Of a stretch of DNA of 64,000 bases, positions 33,613 to 44,300 are shown in pieces. Below the pieces are notes generated by a model. It worked only from the letters and a program-made list of their open reading frames with translations. It did not search any database and had not been told where the DNA came from. The stretch spans positions 115,696-179,695 of the forward strand of contig NZ_JODM01000007.1 of assembly GCF_000717995.1 (NCBI RefSeq), written 5' to 3'. This DNA is from Streptomyces violaceorubidus (lineage in GTDB: Bacteria > Actinomycetota > Actinomycetes > Streptomycetales > Streptomycetaceae). Position numbers and translations under genes: made by a program. Each line of letters opens with the position of its first letter. Position 1 is the first letter of the stretch.

Positions 33613-34392
33613 TCAGTACGCGCGGCCCGTCGGCCCGGGCACGGGTGACAGGCCTCGCACCAGCACGTCGTGGAACCGGGGGGCCTGATCCAGCAGGAAG
33701 AAGTGGCCACCGGGGAAGACGTGGACGTCCACGTCGGCGGAGGTGTGACGGCCCCATTCGGTGGGGTCCTCGTCGGCCGTCTGCGGATCGTCGGCCCCGA
33801 TCAGCACGGTGATCGGACAGTCGAGGAGCGGCCCGGGCGCGTGGCGGTAGGTCTCCACGGCCCGGTAGTCGGCGCGGAGGGCCGGGATGATCATGGCGCG
33901 GATCTCCGGGTCCTCCAGGAGCCGGAGGTCAGTGCCCCCCAGCGCGCCTATCCGCGCGAGGAACCTCTCGTCGTCCAGCGTGTGGAGGTCGGTGGAACGC
34001 TGCCGGGACGGCGCACGTCGACCGGAGACGAACAGGCGGTCGAGGCGGACCAGTTGATCCTGGCGCAGCCGCCGGGCCACCTCGTAGGCGACCACCGCTC
34101 CCATGCTGTGTCCGAGGAAGGCCAGCGGAAGGCCGGTGCAGTCGGCCAGCGTCGCGGCGATGCGGTCGGCCAGGTCGGCGAGGTCGTCGACCGCCGGCTC
34201 ACCCACCCGGTCCTGGCGCCCCGGGTACTGCACGCACAGCACGTCCGTACCGGGCGTCAGCGCCCGCGCCGTCGGCACGAAGAAGGTGGCCGACCCGCCG
34301 GCGTGCGGGAAGCAGACCAGCCGTCGCGTCGCCCGCTCCGCGGGCGCGTACCTCCTCAGCCAGCGCGGGTCCTCGGCCGGGTGGTGCTTCAT
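33613..34392 (-). CDS. type II thioesterase (last gene of the left NRPS operon)
   Basis: A 259-residue alpha/beta hydrolase of the type II editing thioesterase family. RLVCFPHAGGSATFFVPTAR supplies the oxyanion hole, FLGHSMGAVVAYEVARRL the nucleophile (Ser near residue 96), ITVLIGADDPQTADED the acid, and VFPGGHFFLLDQ the catalytic His. Such enzymes remove wrong or stalled acyl groups from carrier domains of NRPS. ATG 34392 overlaps the stop of the preceding monooxygenase by 4 bases (ATGA), so translation is coupled. It is one of two type II TEs in the cluster; the other (59609) sits beside the stand-alone A-T gene. Confidence 0.9.
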   Translation of the reverse strand: MKHHPAEDPRWLRRYAPAERATRRLVCFPHAGGSATFFVPTARALTPGTDVLCVQYPGRQDRVGEPAVDDLADLADRIAATLADCTGLPLAFLGHSMGAVVAYEVARRLRQDQLVRLDRLFVSGRRAPSRQRSTDLHTLDDERFLARIGALGGTDLRLLEDPEIRAMIIPALRADYRAVETYRHAPGPLLDCPITVLIGADDPQTADEDPTEWGRHTSADVDVHVFPGGHFFLLDQAPRFHDVLVRGLSPVPGPTGRAY

Positions 34393-35780
34393 GCGCCGGC
34401 CTCCCCGGACTCGTCGACCTGGCTGTCCCGACCCGACGCGTGGGTCACGTGGGTGGCGGACGGCGGGCCGCCGAGACGTTTCCTGATGCCCTCGACGAGG
34501 GTGGCGGCACGCAGCGAGAGCAGGCTGAAGGAGCCGGCGTCACCGAGCCCGTGGGTGGTCTCGCACAGTCCGTTGAGGAACAACGGCGGCATCCCGGCCG
34601 CCGTTCCACGCGCCGGGACGTGATAGTCGCGCTCGACGCACAGCACCCCCCGGTCGTCGAGCGCGAGTTGCTCGACCACGGGTGCCAGGAGTCCGGGATA
34701 GGGCTCGCTGCGTTCGTCGGGCCCCAGGTCACGGAAGCCGGTGGCCAGCACGACCAGGTCGGCCTCCACCGAGGAGGCGGCGTCCGTGTCCCGGTCGCGC
34801 AGCACCAGCCGGACGGGCCCGTCGTCGCCGAGCAGGACATCGCCCACCTCCTGGTTGCGGTGGAGCGTGAGGCGGTCCTCGCCGTCGATGCCGTCCTCGT
34901 AACGGCGCACGTACAGCTCTTCCAACACGTCCTGGTCGACCGAGGAGTAGTTGCTCGGCCGCAGTTGGGCGTCGAGTCGGGCCTTCGCCTCGCGCGAGGC
35001 GTGGAAGTAGTGGTCGGTGAACTCCGGGAAGTAGGCCTCCTCGGAGAACGGGCTGGTGTCCTTCAGCCGGTACCCGAACCCGCGCATCACCGCCACGACC
35101 CGGTCACCGTGGCCCCCGGAGTGCAGGTCCAGGGCGATCTCGGCGGCGCTCTGGCTCGCGCCGATCACGGCGACGGTCAGCGGGCCGCCCTTGGCCCGGC
35201 GGCGTTCGGCGAGCCGCCGGCGGTACTCGGTGCTGTGGCAGACCCGGCTGCCCAGGACGTTCGCGAAGACCTCGGGGACGTACGGTGTCCGACCGGTTCC
35301 GACCACGAGGGCACGCCCCCGGTGGACATGGCCCTCGGAGGTCCGCAGGACGTAGTGCGGCTCGGGGCCGTCCGCCACGGAGATGTCCGTCACCCTGCTG
35401 TCGTAGGCGACGTAGGAGGACAGTTCGGCGGCGACCCAGCGGATGTAGCGCACGTAGTCGCGGCGCAGCGGGAAGTGCTGCGGGACATTGAGGTAGGCCA
35501 GCAGCCGGTCCGTCTCGTGGAGGTAGTTGAGGAAGGTGTACCGGCTGCGGGGATTGCGCAGCGTCGCCAGGTCCCGGCTGGGATGGTGCTGGGTGTCCAC
35601 TCCCCTCAGCAGCATGCCGGGCTGCCAGGTGGCCTCGCTGCGGCTCTCCAGGAAGAGGCAGTCCAGCTCCGGCGCCTCCTCCTCCAGCGCGGCGGCCAGC
35701 GCGATGCCGCCCGGACCGAAACCGACACCGATCACATCGTGCGGCGTCCGTCGGGAGGCGTGGTCGTCTTGGGTGTACAC
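34389..35780 (-). CDS. L-ornithine/L-lysine-type N-monooxygenase (SidA/PvdA/IucD family)
   Basis: The 463-residue flavin N-hydroxylase has an FAD motif GVGFGPGGIALAAAL (residues 18-32), the family's W-Q-P-G-M-L...Q-H-P segment (TWQPGMLLRGVDTQHHPSRD), FLNYLHETDRL, the NADPH motif VAVIGASQSAAEIALDL (about residue 200) and LVVLATGFRDL (about 342-352). These enzymes make N-hydroxy-ornithine or N-hydroxy-lysine with O2 and NADPH, giving hydroxamates or N-N-bonded units. The directly upstream gene makes diaminobutyrate, so N-hydroxylation of Dab is also conceivable. No N-acyl- or N-formyltransferase and no KtzT-like cyclase is seen nearby. It starts 42 bases after the aminotransferase stop. Confidence 0.88.
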   Translation of the reverse strand: MYTQDDHASRRTPHDVIGVGFGPGGIALAAALEEEAPELDCLFLESRSEATWQPGMLLRGVDTQHHPSRDLATLRNPRSRYTFLNYLHETDRLLAYLNVPQHFPLRRDYVRYIRWVAAELSSYVAYDSRVTDISVADGPEPHYVLRTSEGHVHRGRALVVGTGRTPYVPEVFANVLGSRVCHSTEYRRRLAERRRAKGGPLTVAVIGASQSAAEIALDLHSGGHGDRVVAVMRGFGYRLKDTSPFSEEAYFPEFTDHYFHASREAKARLDAQLRPSNYSSVDQDVLEELYVRRYEDGIDGEDRLTLHRNQEVGDVLLGDDGPVRLVLRDRDTDAASSVEADLVVLATGFRDLGPDERSEPYPGLLAPVVEQLALDDRGVLCVERDYHVPARGTAAGMPPLFLNGLCETTHGLGDAGSFSLLSLRAATLVEGIRKRLGGPPSATHVTHASGRDSQVDESGEAGA

Positions 35781-35822
35781 GGGCAGGTCCTCGATTCTGT
35801 GGGGTGGGGGCTGTGGACCGGC

Positions 35823-37106
35823 TCAGGCGGCTGTGCCGACCGCTGTGTCGAGCGCTGTGCCGACGACGTCCTGGGCCACCTCGGCGACGGTGGCCGCGGT
35901 CTCCCGCCAGTCGGCGACCGGCATGGTCAGCGGGGGCAGGAACTTGAGGACCCGGCCGTCCCCCGCGCTCTCCGCGATGATCCGGGCTCGGAACAGCTCC
36001 GCGCGGATGCGCTCCACGAGCCCCGGGTCCCTGAAGCGCAGGCCGCTCATCGCTCCGCGGCCGGCGGCCTCGGCCACGCCGTCGGGAAGTGCCGCGGCGA
36101 TCTGCGTGACCGAGGCACGGATGGCCTCGCTCAGGTCCTCCACGTGCGTGGTGAAGGCGGTCCGGGACCAGCTCTCCAGTGCCGCCGTCGCGGCCACGAA
36201 GGCGAGGTTGTGGCCGCGGAAGGTGCCGTTGTGCTCGCCCGGCGCCCAGCGGTCCAGCGGACGTGCGATCAGCAGGGCTGCCATCGGCAGACCCATGCCG
36301 CTGAGCGACTTCGACAGGCACACCAGGTCGGGCCGCAGCCCGGGAACGTGCTCGAAGCTGAAGAAGGTGCCGGTGCGGCCGCAGCCGGCCTGGATGTCGT
36401 CCACGATGATCAGGGCGCCCGCCGCGTCGGCGAGTTCACGCAGCCGGGTCAGCCAGGGGCGGCCGGCCACGTTCAGGCCGCCCTCGCCCTGCACGGTCTC
36501 CAGCAGGATCGCGGCCGGCGGCCGGTCCGCCAGCGCCCTCTCCAGAGCGGCGCTCGACTCGGTGCCGCCCTGCCCGTCGTCGTACGGCAGGATCGTCACG
36601 TCTCGCAGTTCGGTGCCGGCCGCGCCGCGCATCAGCGCGGAGGACGTCGCGGCGAGCGAGCCGAGCGAGACCCCGTGGAAGCCGCCCCGGAACGCGACGA
36701 TCTCCGTGCGTCCGGTGATCTTGCGGGCGAGTTTGAGGGCGGCCTCGACGGCGAGGGTCCCCGCGGGGCCGGGGAACTGCACCACGTGGTCCGCGAGGCC
36801 GCGCGGCGCCAGCACCTCGGTGCCGAACCGATCCAGGAACTCCGCCTTGGCCCGGGTGTACAGGTCGAGGGACTGCACCGGTCCGCCGGACGCCAGGTAG
36901 GCGGTGACCCGTTCCACGATCTCGGGCGGGTTGTGCCCGTAGTTGAGGGCGCCCGCGCCGCACAGCAGGTCGGTGTAGCGGTGGCCGTCGACGTCCCACA
37001 GATGGTGCCCCGAGGCCCGTTCGAAGACGGCGGGGAACCCGCGGCAGTAACTGCGCACGGCGGACTCGCGGCGTTCGAAGACAGCGGTCAGGTCCTGCTC
37101 CGGCAC
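35823..37106 (-). CDS. diaminobutyrate--2-oxoglutarate aminotransferase (EctB/PvdH-like)
   Basis: A 427-residue class III PLP aminotransferase. Segments typical of Dab transaminases are HLWDVDGHRYTDLLCGAGAL, NYGHNPPEIVERVTAYLASG, the cofactor loop PGPAGTLAVEAALKLARKIT, FRGGFHGVSLGSLAATSS, the Asp pair IIVDDIQAGCGRTGTFFSFE, and the Schiff-base Lys in LVCLSKSLSGMGLPMA (about residue 265). It converts L-aspartate semialdehyde and glutamate to L-2,4-diaminobutyrate. No ectA or ectC is present, so the product is more likely an NRPS building block than an ectoine precursor. The GTG start at 37106 follows AAGGAA; the longer open frame upstream overlaps the dioxygenase gene and is not used. Confidence 0.9.
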   Translation of the reverse strand: MPEQDLTAVFERRESAVRSYCRGFPAVFERASGHHLWDVDGHRYTDLLCGAGALNYGHNPPEIVERVTAYLASGGPVQSLDLYTRAKAEFLDRFGTEVLAPRGLADHVVQFPGPAGTLAVEAALKLARKITGRTEIVAFRGGFHGVSLGSLAATSSALMRGAAGTELRDVTILPYDDGQGGTESSAALERALADRPPAAILLETVQGEGGLNVAGRPWLTRLRELADAAGALIIVDDIQAGCGRTGTFFSFEHVPGLRPDLVCLSKSLSGMGLPMAALLIARPLDRWAPGEHNGTFRGHNLAFVAATAALESWSRTAFTTHVEDLSEAIRASVTQIAAALPDGVAEAAGRGAMSGLRFRDPGLVERIRAELFRARIIAESAGDGRVLKFLPPLTMPVADWRETAATVAEVAQDVVGTALDTAVGTAA

Positions 37107-37138
37107 GGTCGGTATTCCTTCTCCACTTGGTACGGCGC

Positions 37139-38107
37139 TCACTTCACCAGCACACTTCCGTCGCCCGGCCGGCTGTCCCGGGACCGCCGCAGGTCGGTGA
37201 AGGAGAACATCCGCTGCAACCAGCGATCCCTGCCGTCGTAGCGGGGGACGAAGGACGAGCGGCCGTGCAGGGTGACGCGGTTGTCGACGACGGCCAGGTC
37301 GCCGGGCCGCAGGCGGAACCCCTCGTGGTGGCGCGCGACGAGGGCGCTCAGTTCCGCCAGCGCCCGGCCGCCCTCCGCGGACAGGGCCCGGGTGGCCCCC
37401 TGATCGAAGCGGAGGTCGGGATCGGCGGGGTCTCCGCTGAGGACCGCGTGCCGGGTGCCGTCGCCCTCGCCGCCGAAGGACGGCGGAGCCTCGGTGATGA
37501 ACTCCGCCCGGAAAAGGGCCCGCAGCGTGGGGGAGGACAGCTCGGGCAGGAGCCTGCGGCTGCAACAGGTGCGCAGTTCCGACATGCCGTCGTGGTCGCT
37601 GCGCAGGCAGAGCAGCAGGACGTAGTCGGGGCGGTGCGGGTGGAAGGCGTTCTCGGTGTGGAAGCTCAGCTCGACCGAGCCCGCGTTGCCCTGGAACTCC
37701 TCCTGGCCCGCGACCGGCACCACGTCCTGGACCAGGGCGCCGGACTTCTCCGCCGCGAAGGCGGCCGGGTCGCCGAGGCCGTTGGCGATCAGCATCAGCA
37801 AGGCGGCGGGCAGGGTGGGCACCCGCTGCACGGAGCCCGGCGCCGAGGGCGTGTCGGGGATCGAGCCGGCCCCGACGGGCAGGCCGGTCAGCAGGAGCCG
37901 GCCGGCGGGGCCGGAATCACGGCGGAACTCGCGTACCGCGTGCCGCACCGCTATCGGTGTCCTCTCCCAGTGATGGCGGGCTCCCGCGACCCAGGAGGGG
38001 TCGTCCACCATGTCCGGGGCCTGTTCCAGCAGGTCGCGGGCGACCTCGCCGAGCGCGGCGAGGTCAGCGGCCGGCAGCGCGACGGGACGCTGGTCGGTGG
38101 CCGTCAC
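37139..38107 (-). CDS. AsnO/VioC-family Fe(II)/2-oxoglutarate amino-acid beta-hydroxylase
   Basis: A 322-residue clavaminate-synthase-like oxygenase. The iron triad uses the H-x-E form: [20 protein letters not shown] gives His and Glu near residues 149-151, and [20 protein letters not shown] gives the distal His near residue 281 followed by the 2OG-binding Arg region. This is the spacing of AsnO (free L-Asn 3-hydroxylase of CDA) and VioC (Arg 3-hydroxylase). Given two Asn-like adenylation domains in the NRPS, 3-hydroxylation of Asn is the simplest proposal; Dab or another amino acid is possible. GTG 38107 overlaps the MbtH stop by 4 bases (GTGA). Confidence 0.85.
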   Translation of the reverse strand: MTATDQRPVALPAADLAALGEVARDLLEQAPDMVDDPSWVAGARHHWERTPIAVRHAVREFRRDSGPAGRLLLTGLPVGAGSIPDTPSAPGSVQRVPTLPAALLMLIANGLGDPAAFAAEKSGALVQDVVPVAGQEEFQGNAGSVELSFHTENAFHPHRPDYVLLLCLRSDHDGMSELRTCCSRRLLPELSSPTLRALFRAEFITEAPPSFGGEGDGTRHAVLSGDPADPDLRFDQGATRALSAEGGRALAELSALVARHHEGFRLRPGDLAVVDNRVTLHGRSSFVPRYDGRDRWLQRMFSFTDLRRSRDSRPGDGSVLVK

Positions 38108-38313
38108 TCGCCCATCGCCTCGACCAGGCCGGCGGGCCGCATGTCGGTCCACGACGTCTCGATGTGCTCCAGGCACGCGGACCGGGCCCCGGGGCCGAAC
38201 ACCCGCTCCCAGCCCGGCGGCACGTCGATGTGCGCGGGCCACAGTGAGTACTGCCGTTCGTGGTTGACCAGGACGAGGAACGGGGTGTCCGGGTCCTCGA
38301 AGGGATTCGTCAT
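38104..38313 (-). CDS. MbtH-like NRPS accessory protein
   Basis: The 69-residue protein has the full MbtH signature: [40 protein letters not shown], then [20 protein letters not shown]. MbtH proteins bind the core of adenylation domains and are needed for their folding or activity. It follows the giant NRPS by 36 bases and is translationally coupled to the dioxygenase. It would serve the A domains of this NRPS and perhaps the stand-alone A-T protein. Confidence 0.95.
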   Translation of the reverse strand: MTNPFEDPDTPFLVLVNHERQYSLWPAHIDVPPGWERVFGPGARSACLEHIETSWTDMRPAGLVEAMGE

Positions 38314-38349
38314 TCTTTCGGTCCTCTCGGAGGGGGGAGGTCGGGGAGG

Positions 38350-41300
38350 TCAGGAGGTCGGCCGCGGCCGGTCGGACGGAGGCGGCCCGTCCGCGGTCAG
38401 CCGGGCGGTCAGGACGCGGCCGATCTCGGCGGCGGCCCGGGCTGTCATCAGATCTTCGTGCTCGGCGTCGACCGTGAAGGCGTCGATCCGTCCGCTCACG
38501 TGGTCACTCCACCGGCCCGCGTCGGCCGGCCGGTCCACGCCGGCCCGGCAGAACACCAGGTCCCCTCGGTGGACGCCCGGTGTGTGCCGCCGGGAGAGCC
38601 GGTGGTTGTTGAGGTACACGGCCTTCAGCGCGTCGAGTCGGGCGGGTGTGAGCAGTTCGAGGACGTCGGCCGGGACCTGCGTCTCGGCCATGATCTCGGC
38701 CTCGTCCGGCTCGGGTCCGCCGTGCGCGCCGGGGTGGTGGGTGTCCAGCATCCCCAGCAGTTCGACGCGCTCCGAGGCGTGCTGGAGCCGGACGGCCATC
38801 GCGTGCGCGACCAGGCCGCCGAAGGACCACCCGACCAGGCGGTACGGCCCGGCGGGCTGGACCGCGCGGACGCGTTCGACGTAGTCGGCGGCGATCTCCT
38901 CGATCCGCTCCGGCAGCGGGGTGACGCCGTCCAGTCCGGCCGACTGCAGGCCGTACACAGGGAAGTCGCCGCCCAGGTGCCGGGTCAGGGCGGAGTAGGG
39001 CCAGGCCAGGCCCTCCACGGCGTGGACGAGGAAGAGCGGCGTCTCGCCGCCCCCGGTCCGCAGGGGCAGCAGCCGTTCCAGCGGGTCTCCCGCGCGGTGC
39101 GCGACGTCGAGCAGCACGTCGAGCCCGGCCACGGTGGAGGCCTCGAACAGGGTCCCCAACGCGACGTCCACGCCCAGTTCCGCGCGGATCCGGACGACGA
39201 GCCGGGCCGCCAGCAACGAGTGGCCGCCGAGCGCGAAGAAGTCGTCGTCGACGCCGACTTCGGGCAGCTCCAGAAGCTCGGCGAACAGTTCGCACAGCAC
39301 GCGCTGACGTGCGGTCGCCGGAGCCTTCCCGGTCCGGACCGTGCGCACCGGGGCGGGCAGCGCGCCCCGGTCGAGCTTGCCGTTGAGGTTGCGCGGAATC
39401 GCATCGAGGACGACGTAGGCGGAGGGCAGCAGGTGGGAGGGGAGCACGGCCGCCAGTGCGGCGCGCACCCGCTCCTCGTCGACCCTCCGGCCGGACGCGG
39501 GCACGAGGTAGGCGACGAGCCGGTGTTCACCGCCGTGGTCGCGGCGGGCGACCACGGCGGCGTCGGCGATCGCGTCGACAGCGGTAAGGGCGGCCTCCGT
39601 CTCGGCCGGCTCGACCCGGAAGCCGCGGATCTTCACCTGCTCGTCGATCCGGCCGGCGTACTGGAGGACGCGGCCGTCCGCGGACCAGCGGACCCGGTCG
39701 CCCGTCCGGTACATCCGGGTCCCGGCCGGGCCGAAGGGGTCGGCGACGAACCGGTCGGCGGTCTGGCCCGGGCGGCGGAGGTAGCCGCGGGCCAGACCGG
39801 CCCCGGCTATGTACAGCTCGCCCCAGACACCGTCGGGCACCGGTCGCAGTCGGGCGTCCAGGACGTACACCGCGGTGTTCCCGATCGGGCGTCCGACGGG
39901 CACCGGCCCGGTGAGGGCGGGCGCGCCGGGTTCGAGCCGGAACACGACGCACCCGACGGTCGCCTCGGTCGGGCCGTACTCGTTGACGACCGCGGCGTCC
40001 GGGTGCCGGTCGCGCCAGCGTTGCAGCACCTCGCCGTCGAGCGCCTCACCGCCGACGATCAGGTCGGTCGCGTCGCTCACCCGGTCCGGCAGCGGTTCGA
40101 GCAGGGCCAGGTGGCTCGGGGTGATCTTGAGCAGGTCGGTGCGGGGGGTCCGCTCGTCCAACGCGGCGAACCTCACCCGGCCGCCGCTGATCAGCGGGGT
40201 GAACAGGACCGTCACGGGCATGTCGAAGGCGACCGAGGTGTGGACCAGCGACTCGCCCGCGGCGGCCGGGTACAGCGCGGCGGCCTCCGACAGGTAGGCG
40301 GCGAGCGAGGCGTGCTCGACGACGACCCCCTTGGGCTCCCCGGTCGACCCCGAGGTGTAGACGACGTACGCGGCGTCCCGGGGATGCGGGACGACACCCG
40401 GCTCCGCCTCTACCGCGTCCTCGGGCAGGTCGGCGAGCAGGGTCTCGTCGACCACCAGGACGGCGTCGGCGTCGGCGATCAGACGCGCCCGGCGGGCCGG
40501 CGGGTGGACGGGGTCGACCGGCAGGTAGGCGGCGCCGGTCCTGACCACGGCGAGCAGCGCGACGAGGAGGTCCGTGCCGCGCGGCAGGACCACGGCGACG
40601 ACCGTGCCGCGCCCGGCGCCGCGCCCGGCCAGATGCCTGGCCAGCCGGCCGGCCCGGGTGTCCAGCTCCGCGTACGTCAGTGTGCCGTCGGCCGCGGTGA
40701 CCGCCACGGCCCGCGGCGTCCGCGCGACCTGTGCCTCGAACATCTGCGGCAGCAGGGCGTCGGGCAGGGGCCGTGAGGTGTCGTTGCGGGTGACGAGGAT
40801 CTCATGGTGCTCGGCGGGGGTGAGGAGCGGCAGGGAGCCGACCGGCCGGGCCGGATCGGCGCTCACCTCGGCGAGCAGTCCCACGTAACGCCGGGCGAAG
40901 GCCTCGGCGGTGCCGCGGTCGAAGAGATCCGTGGCGTACTCGAGGAAGCCCCGCCACGCCCCGTCCTCCTCCTCGACCAGGGCGAGCGACAGGTCGAACT
41001 TGGCGCCGCCGGCCGGCGCCTCGTCCAGCGTCACGGTCAGCCCGGGCAGCCGGGGCGGCCGCGGGGGCGGACTGACGGTGAGCATCACCTGGAAGAGCGG
41101 GTGCCGTGCACGCGAGCGCGCCGGGCTCAGCACCTCCACAAGCCGCTCGAAGGGCACTTCGGCATGGGCGTACGCCTCGATGTCGAAGGCGCGCACCCGG
41201 GCCAGCAGCTCCTCGAAGGAGGGATCGCCGGAGACATCGGCGCGCAGCGCCAGGGTGTTGGCGAAGAGGCCCACCAGGTCTTCCAGCGCCCGGTCGGGAC

Positions 41301-44300
41301 GTCCCTCGACGGGCGTGCCGACGACGATGTCGTCCCCCGCGCCGAGCCGGTGCAGCAGAGCGACGAGCGTGGCCTGGACCACCATGAAGGCACTCGCGCC
41401 CCGCTCCCGCGCCAGAGCGCCGACGCGCTCGCGCAACTCGGCGGGGACGACGAAGCCGACGGTGTCGCCGCGGTTCGACAGGACGGCGGGACGCGGCCGG
41501 TCGGTGGGCAGGGCGATCTGCTCCGGGCTCCCGGCGAGCGCCCGCGTCCAGAACGCGAGCTGCTCGTCGGCGCCGTCCCGCCGCCACAGGGCGTAGTCCG
41601 CGTACTGCAGCGGCAGGGGCGGCAGCGCGTGGCCGGTGCCGCCCAGCCGGGCGGTGTAGGCGGCGGCCAGGTCCCGGGCCAGCGGGCCCATGGAGGCGCC
41701 GTCACCGGCGATGTGGTGGACGAGGACGAGCAGGGTGTGTGTCTCGGGCCCGCTGGTGAACAGTGTGGCGCGCACCGGGGTTTCACGGGCCAGGTCGAAG
41801 GGGGCGGCGGCGGCCCGGGCCAGCTGCCCGGCGAGCTCCGTCCCGGTGCACGGGATCACGGTGAACACGGGCTCGGTGTCCGTCACGACCTGGTGGGGGC
41901 CGTGCTCGTCCTCCACGACGAGCGTGCGCAGGATCTCGTGACGGGCCACCACGTCGGCGAACGCCCGACGCAGCGCGGCGACCTCCAGCTTGCCGCCCAG
42001 CCGCAGGACGACGGGGATGGTGTAGGTGGCGGACGGCCCTTCGAGCCGGTCGAGGAACCACATCCGCGACTGTGCGGCGGAGAGCGGTACGCGCTCCGGC
42101 CGCCGGGCCCGCACCGGGCCGGGTGTCGCCTCGTTCGCGGCGGCATCCAGCAGCGCGGTGATCCCGGCGACCGTGGGGTGCTCGAAGACCTGGCGGAGGG
42201 AGATGTCGACGCCGAGTTCGGCACGGATGTGGTTGACGAGCCGGGCGACGAGCAGGGAGTGGCCGCCCAGGCGGAAGAAGTCGTCCTCGGCTCCGACGGA
42301 GGGGACGTCGAGGGCCCGGGCGAACAGGTCGGCCACCTGCGACTCGACCCCCGCCCGGGCGGGCCGGCCCGTTGCGGAAAGGCGTTCCGGCGCGGGCAGG
42401 GCCTTGCGGTCGATCTTGCCGTTGGCCGTGCGGGGGAGGGCGTCGAGCACCACGAGGGCCGCGGGCACCATGTAGTCGGGCAGCACGCGGGCGGCGCCGT
42501 CCTCCAGGGCGCGCAGGTCGGCCCGGCGGCCCTCCTCGGGCACCAGATAGCCGACCAGCCTGCGGTCTCCGGGCCGGTCCTCGCGGACCACGACGGCGGC
42601 CTGCGCCACCCCGTCGGCGGCGCCGAGCACCGCTTCGATCTCACCGAGTTCGATCCGGAAGCCGTTGATCTTGACCTGGTCGTCGACCCGGCTGACGAAC
42701 TCGAGCAGACCGTCCCGCGTCCAGCGGGCCAGGTCGCCCGTGCGGTACATCCGGGAGCCGGCCGGACCGAAGGGGTTGGCCACGAACCGGCCGGAGGTGA
42801 GGCCCGGCCGGTTGTGGTAGCCGCGGGTGACCAGGTCGCCGGCCACGTACAACTCACCCGCGGTACCGGTCGGCGCGGGCCGCAGCCGGGCGTCGAGCAC
42901 GTAGATCCGGGTGTTCCACACCGGGGTGCCGATGGTGATCACACCGGCGGGCAGCGGGTCGCCCGCATCGATGCGGAAGACGGTGCAGCCTACCGTCGTC
43001 TCGGTCGGGCCGTACTCGTTGAGGACGGTGACCCCGGGATGGCGGGCGCGCCAGGTGTCCAGCACGTCACCGAGCAGCGCCTCGCCGCCCAGGACCAGTT
43101 GGCTCGTGGGCGAGTACTGCTCGTCGAGCGCGCCGAGCAGCTGGAGGTGGCTCGGGGTGGCCTTGACGAACGCGGGCGGGACGACGGGCCGTTCGCCGTC
43201 CGGCCCCGACGCGGACCAGGCGATCAGCTCGACCCGGCCGCCGCGGATGAGCGGGCCCCACAGTCCCGTCGCGGTGAGATCGAAGGCGATCGGGGAGTGC
43301 ACCAGGGCGTGTTCGCGCAGATCCGTGTAGGTGTCCACGGCCCAGGACAGGTACGCGACCAGCGAGCCGTGCTCCACCACCACGGCCTTGGGCCGGCCGG
43401 TGGAACCCGAGGTGAAGATCACGAACGCGGCGTGCTCCGGGCGCGCCGGGACGTGGGGGAGGGGCGTGTCCGGGGTCTCGGCGTCCCCGGCGACCTCGGC
43501 GCCCACACCGACGACGGGCCGGTCCCCGAACGCGGCGGCCCGCTCCGGGTCGGTGATCACCGCCACGGGGTCGATGTCCTCGACCATGAAGGCCAGCCGC
43601 TCGGCGGGCAGCGAGGGATCCAGCGGGAGGTAGGCCGCACCCGACTTGAGCACGGCGAGCAGCGCCACCGGGACCCACTCGGAGGTGGGCAGCAGTACGG
43701 CGACGAACCGCTCGGGACCGGCGCCCCGCGCGCACAGGTGCCGCGCCAGCCGGTCGGCCCGTGCGTCGAGTTCGGCGTAGGTCAGCTCGGTGCCGCCGAA
43801 GGCGACGGCGACCGCGTCCGGAGTACGGGCGGTCTGCTCCGCGATCAGACGGGTGAGGGTGGTGCGGGGCACCGGCCGGTCGGTGGCGTTCCACTCGTGG
43901 AGCAGCCGGTGGCGTTCGTCCGGGCCGACCAGGTCGAGCGCACCGACCGGCGCGGCGGGGTCCGCCACGACCGAGGCGAGCAGGGCGGTGAAGCGGTCGG
44001 CGATCGCCTGGGCCGTCTCCCGGTCGAACAGGTCGCAGGCGTACTCGACGGATCCGCCGAGTCCTCCCTCACGTCGCTCGCTGACGAAGAACGCCAGGTC
44101 GAACTTGGCGGTGGGAGCGGTGAGCGCCATCGCCTCGCCGGTCATCCCGGGGAACCGGTCGGCGAGGTCGAGGACGCTCTCCAGTTCGGCGTCCGTCCAG
44201 TTGAGATTGACCTGGAAGAGCGGGTGACGGGCGGTGGAGCGGGCCGGGTTGACCGCCTCCACGACCCGTTCGAAGGGGACGTCCTGGTGGGCGTAGGCGG

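Noticed and set aside
34389..35780. Piperazic acid pathway (KtzI/KtzT)
   Set aside because: The N-hydroxylase is compatible, but no KtzT-like heme N-N cyclase was found in the window, so the claim would rest on one gene.
35823..37106. Ectoine biosynthesis (ectB)
   Set aside because: No ectA, ectC or ectD is present; the gene is embedded in an NRPS operon, so a Dab building block is more likely.
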